DNA from: Rubrobacter marinus
GTDB lineage: Bacteria > Actinomycetota > Rubrobacteria > Rubrobacterales > Rubrobacteraceae
Reading direction: 5' to 3'
Assembly: GCF_011492965.1 (NCBI RefSeq)
Contig: NZ_CP045121.1
Coordinates: 3,720,001 to 3,784,000, forward strand
Length of the DNA stretch: 64,000 bases
In this document: positions 34,437 to 43,734 of the stretch, piece after piece
Position numbering within the stretch: position 1 is the first letter of the stretch
Layout: each line of letters begins with the position of its first letter
Position numbers and translations under genes: made by a program
Notes under the pieces: model-generated
What the model was told of the DNA's origin: nothing
Database searches by the model: none
Seen by the model: the letters and a program-made list of their open reading frames with translations, nothing else

Positions 34437-35798
34437 GTGGTCTTGGATACGAGGGATCTCAGGGGGCGCGTCGAAGGCTCGAAGGACGCGTTTCTGGAGG
34501 AGCTGAAGGAGTTTTTGCGCATGTCGTCGGTCTCGGCGCGCGAGGGCGACGACGCGGACTTTCGCGGCTGCGCCGAGTGGGTGCGCCAGAAGCTCGAGGA
34601 GGCGGGGGCAGAGGCGCGCCTCATGGAGACGCAGGGGCATCCCGTGGTGTACGCGGAGATCGGCGAGGGGGACCGGACGCTCCTCTCTTACGGGCACTAC
34701 GACGTGCAGCCTCCGGAGCCGCTGGAGCAGTGGGAGAGCAACCCGTTCGAGCCGACCGTGCGCGGCGGCTCCCTCTTCGCGCGCGGCGTCGCCGACGACA
34801 AGGGCGACGTGATGTCCCGCATCCAGGCGCTGCGCCTATATAGGGAGGAGGTCGGGCCGCTCCCGTTCAAGCTGAAGTTCTTTATAGAGGGCGAGGAGGA
34901 GGTCGGCAGCCCCAACCTCGCGCCCTTCGTCCGGGCCAACGGGGAGCTGCTCCGGGCGGACGCCTGCCTGTGGGAGGGCTCGATGAAGGACGAGGCGGGG
35001 AGGCCGATGGTCTTCTGCGGCACGAAGGGGATGGCCTACGTCGAGCTGCGGGCCAGGGGCGCCTCCCACGACCTGCACAGCATGTACGGCGGCATCGCCC
35101 CGAACCCCGCCTGGCGGCTCGTGCAGGCGCTGCGGACCATAAAGGACGAGAACGGCGAGATCACGGTGGACGGGCTCATGGAGCTCGCCGAGCCGCCGTC
35201 GGAGGGGGACCTGGAGGCGTTGAAGAACATCCCCTTCGACGACGCGGCGCTAAGGGAGTCGTGGGGTGTGGACCACCTGGACCGGAACCTCACCGGCGAG
35301 GCGGCGCTCAGGGAGTACCTGCTCAAGCCGACGGCGAACATCGCGGGCATCCACTCCGGCTACGCCGGCCCGGGCTCGAAGACGATAGTTCCTTCCGAGG
35401 CGTACGTGAAGATGGACTTCAGGCTCGTCAAGGGCCAGAGCCCCGGCCCGGTGGTCGCCCTGATCCGGGAGCACCTCGAAAAGCGCGGCTTCGACGACGT
35501 GGAGGTCGTGGACCTGCACGGGGTCGAGGCGGCGAAGACCCCGGTCGACTCGCCGGTCGTGCGGACGGCGATCGAGGCGTGGGAGGGGGTCGGCGCCGAG
35601 GCGGTCGTCTACCCGACGGTCGGGGGGAGCGGCCCCACCTCGCTTATAGCGACGGAGCTCGGGATACCGACGATCATGACGGGTGCCGTGGCGAACGCGG
35701 GGAGCCGCATCCACGCCCCGAACGAGTCGGTCAAGCTCGACGACTACTTCGAGGCGATCTCGTACTTCGCGGGCTTCTTCGGGAGGTTCGCCTCTTGA
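34437..35798 (+). CDS. M20-family dipeptidase/metallopeptidase
   Basis: This 453-residue di-zinc peptidase of the M20 family (carnosinase/PepV-like) has the metal-ligand His-x-Asp in LLSYGHYDVQPPEP, Asp in RGVADDKGDVMSRI, the catalytic and metal Glu pair in FFIEGEEEVGSPN, and the final ligand His in GSRIHAPNESV. The lid domain (GASHDLHSMYGGIAPNPAW) with its dimer-active His is present. It hydrolyses small peptides or amide bonds in the cytoplasm; the true substrate is unknown. The GTG start follows GGAGG. It is coupled to the next gene. Confidence 0.92.
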   Translation: MVLDTRDLRGRVEGSKDAFLEELKEFLRMSSVSAREGDDADFRGCAEWVRQKLEEAGAEARLMETQGHPVVYAEIGEGDRTLLSYGHYDVQPPEPLEQWESNPFEPTVRGGSLFARGVADDKGDVMSRIQALRLYREEVGPLPFKLKFFIEGEEEVGSPNLAPFVRANGELLRADACLWEGSMKDEAGRPMVFCGTKGMAYVELRARGASHDLHSMYGGIAPNPAWRLVQALRTIKDENGEITVDGLMELAEPPSEGDLEALKNIPFDDAALRESWGVDHLDRNLTGEAALREYLLKPTANIAGIHSGYAGPGSKTIVPSEAYVKMDFRLVKGQSPGPVVALIREHLEKRGFDDVEVVDLHGVEAAKTPVDSPVVRTAIEAWEGVGAEAVVYPTVGGSGPTSLIATELGIPTIMTGAVANAGSRIHAPNESVKLDDYFEAISYFAGFFGRFAS

Positions 35799-36382
35799 CG
35801 GATGGGGTCCGCGAAGGCGGCCTGAACCTCCCGGAGCGGGTGCGCGAGAGCCTGGCTTCGGCGGTGGCGGAGAGGGGCGTGCAGGCGCGCGTCGTCTCGA
35901 CGCAGGGCCGGGAATCCATGAAACCGCCGCAGGGGCACGTCGTGGTAGCGGCGGAGCCCGAGGAGATCGAGGGCGTGAGGGGCCCCGCGCGGATCGTGCG
36001 CAGGCTGGAGCACTACAAGACCTTTTACGGCCCCGTCGTCCGCCTCGCCGTGAGCGTCTACCCCATGGACGGCGAACCCCTGAGCGCTGGGACCGTTCTC
36101 AACATCAGCCAGGTCAGCGGCGACGCGGCCCTCTCGGGGCTCGGGCGGCAGGGGAGCCTCTACCTCCACTTCTACGCCGCCGAGGGGGGCGACCTCTCGT
36201 ACGCGTTCTCCAAGGAGGTGCCGAACGGCCCCGAGCAGCGGGCGGAGGCGAAGAAAGTCCTGAAGATGGCCCGCGACGCCTACGCCCAGACGCGGGAGGA
36301 CAGGCGGAGCTTCCGGCGGGCGGTGATGCTCGCCGAGAAGCAGTTCGAGCTTCCTGTACCTGAACCCGACGTCGAGGCGTAG
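35795..36382 (+). CDS. Hypothetical protein coupled to the M20 peptidase
   Basis: This 195-residue cytoplasmic protein is of unknown family. The TTG start overlaps the peptidase stop (TTGA). The N-terminal part has a strand-rich segment (GHVVVAAEPEEIEGV), the middle is a beta-rich core (YGPVVRLAVSVYPMDGE, SLYLHFYAAEGGDLSYAF) and the C-terminus is helical and basic (RSFRRAVMLAEKQFELP). No motif is recognised. It ends 65 bases before nurA, with a TATACT box between, so it is probably not part of that operon. Confidence 0.65.
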   Translation: MTDGVREGGLNLPERVRESLASAVAERGVQARVVSTQGRESMKPPQGHVVVAAEPEEIEGVRGPARIVRRLEHYKTFYGPVVRLAVSVYPMDGEPLSAGTVLNISQVSGDAALSGLGRQGSLYLHFYAAEGGDLSYAFSKEVPNGPEQRAEAKKVLKMARDAYAQTREDRRSFRRAVMLAEKQFELPVPEPDVEA

Positions 36383-36402
36383 CCGAACCGAAAAGTCCTG
36401 CT

Positions 36403-36408
36403 TATACT
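36403..36408 (+). promoter_or_regulatory. TATACT -10-like box before nurA
   Basis: TATACT lies 39 bases before the nurA GTG in the only sizeable gap upstream of the DNA-repair operon. It is the best candidate promoter for the five genes that follow. No good -35 is visible. Confidence 0.4.
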
Positions 36409-36447
36409 GCGTCACGTGATCAGGAGGACGAGAAGCGTGAGCCGCCC

Positions 36448-37566
36448 GTGAGGGATTTCGCGGCCCGGATCGACCGGGCGCTCTCCTCTGCCAGAAAGCA
36501 TGGGGTACGCTTCTCCGCTGGCGCGGGGGCGGGGGACATGGAGATGCAGGGGCTCGGAAAGGGCACGGAGGACGAGGGGCTGCCCGTGGGGGGGCCGGAC
36601 CACCTGGAAGGGAGGCCGGGCTGGAGGGACCCCGGGGTCCCCGACGGCTCCTCCAAGCTGTGCTACTTCCTGGACGGGGTGCAGAGCACGCGGGAGATAG
36701 GCAGGATCGGGGCGGTCCCCATCGTCGTCACGACCGTGGCGGCCACGATCATCAACCGGTGCGACCGCCGCTTCTCGCGCGTGGGGATCGAGGAGGGGCC
36801 GCCGGTCGTGGTGCGGGCCGTGATCCTGCCGAACAGCATCGGGGACGAGAAGGTCGCCGCCCTGTGGGAGGCGCTAACGAGCTCGGGGCTCGTCGGCCTC
36901 GAACCGGGCGAGGACCCCCACCACCCCGACCTCCTCCTCGACTCGACGGAGTACGCGGCCAACCCCGACCCCTCGGACTACGTCGGGCTCAGGGAGAGCG
37001 CGATGGTCCGCGTGCGGACGCTGCGCGAGCGTCTGGAGACGGCGCTCCTGAGGCGCTGGGAGACCGACGATCGGGTGCTCGGCGGCGACGACTGGATCGC
37101 CGTGGACGGGCAGCTCAGGGACATCAAGGAGTCGAACCGCCGGGCCGTCGGGCTCATAAAGAGCGTGGCCCGGCCGGAGTTCACCGGCGAGGAGATAGGC
37201 GTCCTGCTCGACCTCGAGCCGGGGATGAGGACGACGAGCTTCGTCCCCGGGTGGCAGCGGGAGCTCCCCCCCAACGAGCGGCGGACGTCGTGGTACATGA
37301 GGATGTGGCCGCCCCAGAGCGGCGCGGACGCTCTGGGCTCGCTGATGCGCGTGGAGGCGCAGCGCGGGACCTCGGCCGAGGAGGTAGACGAGATCTCCCG
37401 CTGGATCCTGGCCGAAAAGGCCCCGCTCGCGAAGCCCGACTCGCGCTGGCCCGCGATGATCTACCCGATACAGTACGTCGAGAAGGTCCTGAAGCCCACG
37501 GTACAGGGCTCCGAACGAGCATTCGCGCGCCTCGAGCGCGGGCTCGCCGCGAACGGAGGGAACTAG
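36448..37566 (+). CDS. nurA: NurA-family 5'-3' nuclease
   Basis: This 372-residue protein is recognised as NurA by the conserved metal-binding aspartates, one in YFLDGVQSTREIG (Asp76) and one in DDWIAVDGQLRD (Asp220), and by the C-terminal YPIQYVEKVLKP region. NurA nucleases are RNase H-fold dimers that associate with the HerA translocase to resect DNA ends. The next gene is HerA and abuts it with no gap, which confirms the pair. The GTG start is uncertain: GGAGG lies about 20 bases upstream. Confidence 0.85.
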   Translation: MRDFAARIDRALSSARKHGVRFSAGAGAGDMEMQGLGKGTEDEGLPVGGPDHLEGRPGWRDPGVPDGSSKLCYFLDGVQSTREIGRIGAVPIVVTTVAATIINRCDRRFSRVGIEEGPPVVVRAVILPNSIGDEKVAALWEALTSSGLVGLEPGEDPHHPDLLLDSTEYAANPDPSDYVGLRESAMVRVRTLRERLETALLRRWETDDRVLGGDDWIAVDGQLRDIKESNRRAVGLIKSVARPEFTGEEIGVLLDLEPGMRTTSFVPGWQRELPPNERRTSWYMRMWPPQSGADALGSLMRVEAQRGTSAEEVDEISRWILAEKAPLAKPDSRWPAMIYPIQYVEKVLKPTVQGSERAFARLERGLAANGGN

Positions 37567-39621
37567 ATGCCCAACCCGCTGCACCCGGAATTCCTGGATC
37601 GGACCGACGGCCCCATCGGCCGCGTCGTCACCAGCGAGGACCAGCCCGCGACCGCACACGAGTTCTTCTTCTGGACCTCAGAATCCGAAGCGGCCAAACG
37701 GCTCGACATCGGCCACATCGTCGCCGCCGAGGCTGAGGACGCGACCGCCGTCGCCGTCCTCGACGACCCGAAGCGCTACTCCGACCTCCAGAGCTTCCTC
37801 GACGACTTCTACGCCTTCGACGGGGACCCTGCGGTCGAGGCGCTATCGGAGCGCGTCGAGATCCTGGTCTTCCGCGCGCGCGTCCTCGCCACGAAACACC
37901 GCCAGGAGCGCAAGAAGAGCAAGCGGCCGGTGAAGACCGGGCCCGTCTACTTCGCGACGAGCGAGGCGATCGAGTTCGCCCTCGGCTCGGAGGACTTCTC
38001 GGGGACGAAGATCCCGATGCTCCTCCACGAGAACGGCAACGAGAGGGACGGCTCCCCCCAGCGCACCCCCCTCTACGTGGACGAGGACTACCTACTCGGC
38101 CCCGAGGCCGGGCACATGAACATCACCGGCATGAGCGGCCTCTCGACGAAGACGAGCCACGCCCTCTTCACCATCTCGTCGGTCTTCCAGAAGGCCGAGG
38201 GGAAGACCGTCGCCGCCCTGATGTTCAACGTGAAGGGCGCCGACCTGCTGTTCCTGGACAAGCCGGTCGAGGTGAGCCGCGAGGACGACCCGGACCTCGC
38301 CGAGCGCTACGAGAGGTCCCGCCAGCGCGGGCTCTCCTCCGAAGAGAAGGAGATGTACGAGGCCCTGGGCCTGGAGATGAAGCCCTTCGAGAAGCTCCGC
38401 ATCTTCGCGCCCTTGCGCCACGGGATGGACCAGGGGGACCGGACGGTTTATCCGTCGGATCTGCCAAAAGCTGCCCTGAACACCCTGAGGAACGCTCGCG
38501 GCGAGTCCGGCATAGTCCACCCCATCGTCTGGGACCTCGGGGACGTGCTGCCGCACGCCGGGCGCATCTTCGAGCAGTCGGACTACGACGACAAGTTCCG
38601 GGGCTTCGTGGAGACGCTGCGGGCCGACGGGATAGACACCCAGGACCAGTTTCAGAGCTTGATGCGCGAGATCCAGGACTACTTCGAGGACGAGGAGTCG
38701 AAGCCGTCCTGGCGCGGCCACAACCGCATGACCATCAACAAGGTCTGGAACCGCTTCAACGGCCTGCCGAGCAAGTGCGGCGGCCTGCTCGTCGGCGGCA
38801 GGGTGGAGTACTCCGGCTCCCCGAACGTGGAGGACGCGTTCTCCGACCGCGAGATGCGCGTCGTGGACATCTCGCACCTCTCCGGTGTCCCGCAGGACCT
38901 CGTGGTCACGAAGGTCATCAACGAGGTCTGGGAGAAGGCCGAGAAGGGGCTGCTCGGGGTGGACAAGCTCGTGATCTTTGTGGACGAGCTGAACAAGTAC
39001 GCCCCCTCCGGCTCCGCGAGGACCTCGTCCCTGAAGGACACGCTGGTGGACATCTCGGCGCGCGGGCGGCACCTGAGCCTGACGCTCTTCGGGGCGCAGC
39101 AGTTCAGAAGCAAGGTCGACGACGAGGTGATCGGGAACGCCGCGACGAGCCTCTACGGCCGCATCGGCGACGAGGAGCTGACGAACTCGAGCTACCGCTC
39201 CTTTTCGAACACTACCCGCGAGGAGCTGTTGCAGCTGGAGAAGGGCCGTCTCCTGTTGCGCCACGCCCACTACGCGGTGCCGGTCTTCGGCCGCTTCCCC
39301 CGGCCGCCGGTCCTCATGGGCAAGCAGGGGACGGACATCTACGGGAGCCGCAACGTGGACACGGCGACGGAGGTTCAGAGCGTGATGCGCCGCCTCACGT
39401 CGAAGCCGCCGGCGCTCGTCGGCATCCGGGGGGACATCGCGGGGATGGAGGACGAACGGGTGCGCGAGGCCCTGGACGCCGTGAACGCGATGTCCCAGGG
39501 CGACGGAGGTATTCGGGATCCCTACAACGCTTTCCTCCGGACGCTGAAGAAGCCCGGCGCCACGCGGCGCACGCGGGCCAACTCGGCGGTGCTGCGGGGC
39601 CTCGAGCGGATGCGGGACTAG
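37567..39621 (+). CDS. herA: HerA-like DUF87 DNA translocase ATPase
   Basis: This 684-residue hexameric-type ATPase has an N-terminal beta-barrel (HAS-barrel) region starting IGRVVTSEDQPATAHEFFF. The P-loop is variant: ITGMSGLSTKTSHA, with Lys195-Thr196 but Thr in place of the usual Gly before the Lys. Walker B is KLVIFVDELNKYAP (Asp473-Glu474). A HerA/FtsK-type motif RGRHLSLTLFGAQQF follows. It pumps DNA to the NurA nuclease in end resection. It directly follows nurA and is followed by sbcD after 64 bases. Confidence 0.88.
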   Translation: MPNPLHPEFLDRTDGPIGRVVTSEDQPATAHEFFFWTSESEAAKRLDIGHIVAAEAEDATAVAVLDDPKRYSDLQSFLDDFYAFDGDPAVEALSERVEILVFRARVLATKHRQERKKSKRPVKTGPVYFATSEAIEFALGSEDFSGTKIPMLLHENGNERDGSPQRTPLYVDEDYLLGPEAGHMNITGMSGLSTKTSHALFTISSVFQKAEGKTVAALMFNVKGADLLFLDKPVEVSREDDPDLAERYERSRQRGLSSEEKEMYEALGLEMKPFEKLRIFAPLRHGMDQGDRTVYPSDLPKAALNTLRNARGESGIVHPIVWDLGDVLPHAGRIFEQSDYDDKFRGFVETLRADGIDTQDQFQSLMREIQDYFEDEESKPSWRGHNRMTINKVWNRFNGLPSKCGGLLVGGRVEYSGSPNVEDAFSDREMRVVDISHLSGVPQDLVVTKVINEVWEKAEKGLLGVDKLVIFVDELNKYAPSGSARTSSLKDTLVDISARGRHLSLTLFGAQQFRSKVDDEVIGNAATSLYGRIGDEELTNSSYRSFSNTTREELLQLEKGRLLLRHAHYAVPVFGRFPRPPVLMGKQGTDIYGSRNVDTATEVQSVMRRLTSKPPALVGIRGDIAGMEDERVREALDAVNAMSQGDGGIRDPYNAFLRTLKKPGATRRTRANSAVLRGLERMRD

Positions 39622-39646
39622 GGATCGACCTCTCGGACGGTAGAAT

Positions 39647-39658
39647 GGTCTCAAGACC
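39647..39658 (+). other. Hairpin and TAGAAT box between herA and sbcD
   Basis: GGTCT-CA-AGACC forms a tight hairpin just after TAGAAT (39641-39646) in the 64-base gap. It could be an internal promoter/operator for sbcDC or an mRNA processing site. Confidence 0.35.
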
Positions 39659-39685
39659 GTGGATCTCTAGAAGGGGAGCAGGACG

Positions 39686-40849
39686 CTGGTAAGGGTCGCC
39701 CACATCTCGGATACGCATCTCGGCTACACGAGGTACGCGAAGCTCAACCCGCAGACCAACCGCAACCAGCGCGAGGTCGACGCGCAGGAGGCGTACCGGC
39801 GGGCGGTCGATGCCATCCTGGAGCGTGACGTGGACCTCGTGATCCACTCGGGCGACGTCTTCGACTCCATCCGTCCGGCGACGCACGTGATCATCAACTT
39901 CCTGAAGCAGACGGGCCGCATCACCCAGCGGGACATCCCGTACTACGGCATCGCGGGCAACCACGAGACCCCGCGCCTGCGCGCCACGACGGCGGCGCTG
40001 GAGTACGGGAACATGATCGGGGCGTACTTCGCCCACGGCTTCGAGGTGGAGCACGAGCCGGTAGACCTCGGCGATATCCGCCTCTCCCTCGCGCTGATCC
40101 CGCACGGGGCGGTCGGGGACGCGCAGGTGGTCGTCACCCCGGACCGGGACGCGGACATCAACATCATGGTCACGCACGGGACGGTGCCGGGGCTCGTCGT
40201 CCACGGGCACGAGCTCGGGCAGGTGGACCTGCCGGAGCGCGTCCTCGGCGGGGACTTCGACTACGTGGCCCTCGGCCACTACCACTACTTCCACGAGCAC
40301 AAGAAGAACACCTACTACGCCGGCGCGACCGAGCGCTTCGGGTTCGGGGAGGTGGATTCGGAGCCGGGCTTCGCCATCCTCACCTTCGGCGGGGCGGACG
40401 GGGTGGAGATAGAGCACGTGCCCATCGAGGCGCGGCCCATGATCGACCTGCCGAGGATCGACGCCGAAGGGATGACCGGCGGCGACCTGAACGAGGCGAT
40501 CGCCGACCGGGCCGCCCGCGCCGACATAGACGGGGCGATGGTCCGCCAGAAGGTCGTGAACGCGCCCGTTGGGCTCGCCGGGGAGCTGGACCGCCCGCTC
40601 CTGAGGGATCTCAGGCGGCGGGCGCTGGACTTCTCGTTGGAGATTTCGGAGTCCGGGAGGGCCGATCTTCCGGACCCGGACGGGGAGGTCGAGGCGAGCT
40701 TCGGGTCGCTGGAGGAGGAGTTCAAGGCGTTCGTCGGGGGGCGCAGGGAGAGGGGCGAGCTCGACGCCGCTTTCGCGGGAGAGTTTCTGGAGAAGGGGCT
40801 CGGGTACCTGAGGGGCGCCGGGGCCGCGCCGGGGGAGGGGGCGGCGTGA
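39686..40849 (+). CDS. sbcD: SbcD/Mre11-type DNA repair exonuclease subunit
   Basis: This calcineurin-type metallophosphoesterase nuclease forms a complex with SbcC/Rad50. All metal motifs are present: RVAHISDTHLGY, VIHSGDVFDSI, GIAGNHETPR, VTHGTVPG and ALGHYHYFHEHKKN. It is about 387 residues and ends GYLRGAGAAPG. The start is a problem: the phosphoesterase begins right after an in-frame CTG with AAGGGGAG eight bases upstream, and no ATG, GTG or TTG lies between the previous in-frame stop (39668) and the first motif. I therefore place the start at CTG. The next start overlaps by four bases. Confidence 0.92.
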   Translation: MVRVAHISDTHLGYTRYAKLNPQTNRNQREVDAQEAYRRAVDAILERDVDLVIHSGDVFDSIRPATHVIINFLKQTGRITQRDIPYYGIAGNHETPRLRATTAALEYGNMIGAYFAHGFEVEHEPVDLGDIRLSLALIPHGAVGDAQVVVTPDRDADINIMVTHGTVPGLVVHGHELGQVDLPERVLGGDFDYVALGHYHYFHEHKKNTYYAGATERFGFGEVDSEPGFAILTFGGADGVEIEHVPIEARPMIDLPRIDAEGMTGGDLNEAIADRAARADIDGAMVRQKVVNAPVGLAGELDRPLLRDLRRRALDFSLEISESGRADLPDPDGEVEASFGSLEEEFKAFVGGRRERGELDAAFAGEFLEKGLGYLRGAGAAPGEGAA

Positions 40850-43725
40850 TCCTGGAGCGGCTCTACCTGGAGAACTACAAGCAGTTCCGCGAGCCGACCG
40901 AGCTGTTGCCGCCGGAGGGGGCCGTTGGCGTCGTGGGGAGGAACGGCTCGGGGAAGAGCACGATCTTCGAGTCCATCCTGTGGGCGTTCTTCGGCTCCCG
41001 GGGCGGAGGCCCGCGCTTCGCGAACGACGCGATCCCCTGGAGCGGCGGCACCGTCGCGGACAAGACGATCGTGGACGTGACGCTGAACCTCGGGGGCACC
41101 TCGTACAGGGTCTCCCGCACCCTCCACCGCGGCAAGACGGAGGCGAAGATCTTCGTCGGGGACGGCGTGGAGCCGCACCTGAGCGGGTCTTCGGAGGTCG
41201 CCGAGTGGGTGCAGGGGCAGCTTCTGTGCATGGACCGGACCGCCTTCGAGGCCACGTTCTTCGCCCGGCAGAAGGAGCTGGAGTTCTTCGCGGGGGTGAC
41301 CGGGGTCGAGCGGCAGCGCGAGATCGCGCGCATCCTCGGCATAGACCAGGTGGAGGGCGCCCAGAAGCTGCTGCGCGCCGACCGGAAGGAGCTGAGGGAC
41401 GGGGCCGCGGCCCTGGAGAGCATCCTCGCGGGCACGGACCACGAGCGCCTGGCTGAGGAGCTCCGCGAGGCCCGGGAGGAGCGGGAGAGGCTCGTCTCCG
41501 AGGCGAAGGGGCTGGACGGGAAGATCGCGGCGGCCGAGCAGGAGCTCGCGGAGGCCCGGGCGGAGGGCGAGAAGCTCGAAGGCGCCTACCGGCGCCACAA
41601 CGACCTCCACAGGGAGCTCGCGGCGGCCGAGGGTGCCAGGGAGCGCGCGGCCGAGCGGGAGGCGGAGCTGAAGGCGCGCCTCGCGGGGCTCGAGGAGGAC
41701 GAGGAGACGATCGGCAAGCTCCTCCCCCGCACGGAGGAACTGCCACGGGTGGCGGAGGAGATACGGGGCCTGGAGGAGGCCCGCAGGCGCCACGAGCGGC
41801 GGGAGGGGGCGCAGCAGGAGGCGAAGCGGCGCAGGGTCGGCGCCCACAGGGCCGTCTCCGAGGCGACGGACCTGCTGGAGGAGCTCGACGGCGACGGGGA
41901 CGGGCCGCTGGAGGGGTGGGCCGGGATCTTCTCCGTCGAGGAGGACGGGGAGCGGGTGCGCAGGGCGGCGGAGGTACTGGGGCTGGCCGCGGAGGCCCAC
42001 GAGGAGGCCGAGACCCATCTTGGCTCGCTGCGAGAGCGACGGTCGCGTTTCGAGGAGCTTGCCGCCGGTGAAGAGGAGCTCGCGGAGGCCAAGGAGGGCT
42101 GGGAGGCCGCCAAGACGCACGCGTCCAGCCTGGAGGAGGCGCTGAGAGACCTGGACGACGGGGAACTCGACGGGCGCATCGAGGGGCTCAAGCGCAAGGA
42201 GCGCAGGCTGGAGCGGCAGTCGGCGCAGCAGAGGGGGCTCGCCGACGCGGACGAGCGAGACGCCGAGAAGCTGGAGAAGGCGGCGCGCATGATCGAGTCC
42301 TCGGACGAGGTCGCCGAGTGCCCGACCTGCCACCGGGGCTTCGAGGCGGACGAGCACGCCGAGGTCCTCGAAACCCTGCGGCGGGACGCGGCGGGGTACC
42401 GGGCCCAGGCCGAGGAGGCGAGGGAAGAGTGCCGGCGCCTCGACGAAGAGGCGAGGGAGCTTCTGAGGGAGCTGGAGGAGATAGAAGACGTCCGCGAACG
42501 GGTGCGCTCCCTGCGCGAAGATCGCAAGGCCGCCGAGGCGCGGGGCCAGCTCTTGCAGGATGCCCTCACCCGCATCGGCGGCCGCGTCGCGATCATCAAG
42601 GAAGGTCTCAGGGGCCTCGCCCCGGTGACGGAGGAGGCGCTCGCCGAGGCGGCCTCGCGCGCCGGCCGCCTCAAGACCTTCCGCGACGCCTACCCGCGGG
42701 TCGAGGGCCTGCTGGGGAGGCACGAGAGCGCGCTCGCGGAGGCGGTGGAGCTCGAAGAGGAGGCGGCTCGTCTCGGGGAGGGCCTGGTCTATGATGCGCG
42801 ACGCCACGAGGAGTTGCGCGTCGAGAGGGCGGAGATCGAACGCCTCCGGGGGCAGGTCGAGACCTTGCAGGCGCGCCTCTCCTCCCGCCCGGAGGTGGAA
42901 GAGAAGCTGGGAGACGCCACGGCGGAGGAAGGCGCGGCGAAAGAGCGTGCCGGGGCGTTGCAGGAGAAGATCACGGCGCTGGCCTTCGACGAGGACGCCT
43001 ACCTCGCCAACCGGGAGAGGGTGGCGCAGGGGGAGGCGGCCCGGGAGGAGCTACGCAGGGAGCGGGACGAGCTCCGGGAGATGGCGCGCAGGGTGCAGAG
43101 CAGGGTCGAGGCGCTGGAGGGGGAGCTCAGGCGCTACGAGGAGGGGCGCAGGGCCGCCGACGAGAAGGCCGCGGGCGCAGCGCGGCTCGGGGAGATGGAC
43201 AAGCTCTTCTCGGAGTTCTACCGGGAGCTCACGGCGAGGGTGCGGCCGAACCTCGAGCGCGAGGCGTCCTCGCTCGTGCGCGAGCTCACCGACGGGCGCT
43301 ACGAGAGGATCGAGTTCGACCAGAACTACGGGGTCAGGCTCTTCGACGGGCTCTCGGACGCCTACGAGCTCTCGCGCTTCTCCGGCGGCGAGGCGGACAT
43401 CGTCAGCCTCTCGGCCAGGGTCGCGCTCTCGAAGATGATCTCCGCCCAGGGCTCCGAAGCCCTCGGCTTTATCGTGCTCGACGAGGTCTTCGGGGCGCTC
43501 GACGCCGACCGGCGCCGCAACGTCCTCCTCGCCCTCGACCGCCTCAAGAAGACGTTCGGCCAGATCTTCGTGATCTCCCACGTCGCCGACGTGCAGGAGT
43601 CGGCCCTCCTCGACGAGCTCTGGGCCGTCGAAGAGGACGACGAGGGCCGGAGCTCGATCCGCCGCATAGACGTCTCCGCCGGGGCACCCGAGGTGCTCTT
43701 GGGCGAAGTCGCCGGCAGGCCGTAA
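40846..43725 (+). CDS. sbcC: SbcC/Rad50-type SMC-like ATPase
   Basis: This 959-residue DNA double-strand-break repair ATPase has Walker A VGRNGSGKST (Lys37). Long coiled-coil arms meet at a zinc hook CPTCHRGF (Cys492 and Cys495). The C-terminal head has signature FSGGEADIVSL (about 846) and Walker B LGFIVLDEVFGALD (Asp879-Glu880). With SbcD it opens hairpins and clips blocked DNA ends in an ATP-dependent way. The GTG start overlaps the sbcD stop (GTGA), so subunits are translationally coupled. No frame break occurs over this long gene. Confidence 0.95.
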   Translation: MILERLYLENYKQFREPTELLPPEGAVGVVGRNGSGKSTIFESILWAFFGSRGGGPRFANDAIPWSGGTVADKTIVDVTLNLGGTSYRVSRTLHRGKTEAKIFVGDGVEPHLSGSSEVAEWVQGQLLCMDRTAFEATFFARQKELEFFAGVTGVERQREIARILGIDQVEGAQKLLRADRKELRDGAAALESILAGTDHERLAEELREAREERERLVSEAKGLDGKIAAAEQELAEARAEGEKLEGAYRRHNDLHRELAAAEGARERAAEREAELKARLAGLEEDEETIGKLLPRTEELPRVAEEIRGLEEARRRHERREGAQQEAKRRRVGAHRAVSEATDLLEELDGDGDGPLEGWAGIFSVEEDGERVRRAAEVLGLAAEAHEEAETHLGSLRERRSRFEELAAGEEELAEAKEGWEAAKTHASSLEEALRDLDDGELDGRIEGLKRKERRLERQSAQQRGLADADERDAEKLEKAARMIESSDEVAECPTCHRGFEADEHAEVLETLRRDAAGYRAQAEEAREECRRLDEEARELLRELEEIEDVRERVRSLREDRKAAEARGQLLQDALTRIGGRVAIIKEGLRGLAPVTEEALAEAASRAGRLKTFRDAYPRVEGLLGRHESALAEAVELEEEAARLGEGLVYDARRHEELRVERAEIERLRGQVETLQARLSSRPEVEEKLGDATAEEGAAKERAGALQEKITALAFDEDAYLANRERVAQGEAAREELRRERDELREMARRVQSRVEALEGELRRYEEGRRAADEKAAGAARLGEMDKLFSEFYRELTARVRPNLEREASSLVRELTDGRYERIEFDQNYGVRLFDGLSDAYELSRFSGGEADIVSLSARVALSKMISAQGSEALGFIVLDEVFGALDADRRRNVLLALDRLKKTFGQIFVISHVADVQESALLDELWAVEEDDEGRSSIRRIDVSAGAPEVLLGEVAGRP

Positions 43726-43734
43726 GGTTCCACG

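Noticed and set aside
36660..43438. Long alternative frames inside the nurA-sbcC region
   Set aside because: They are Arg/Ala/Gly-rich shadows caused by high third-position GC; the annotated frames carry all conserved motifs.
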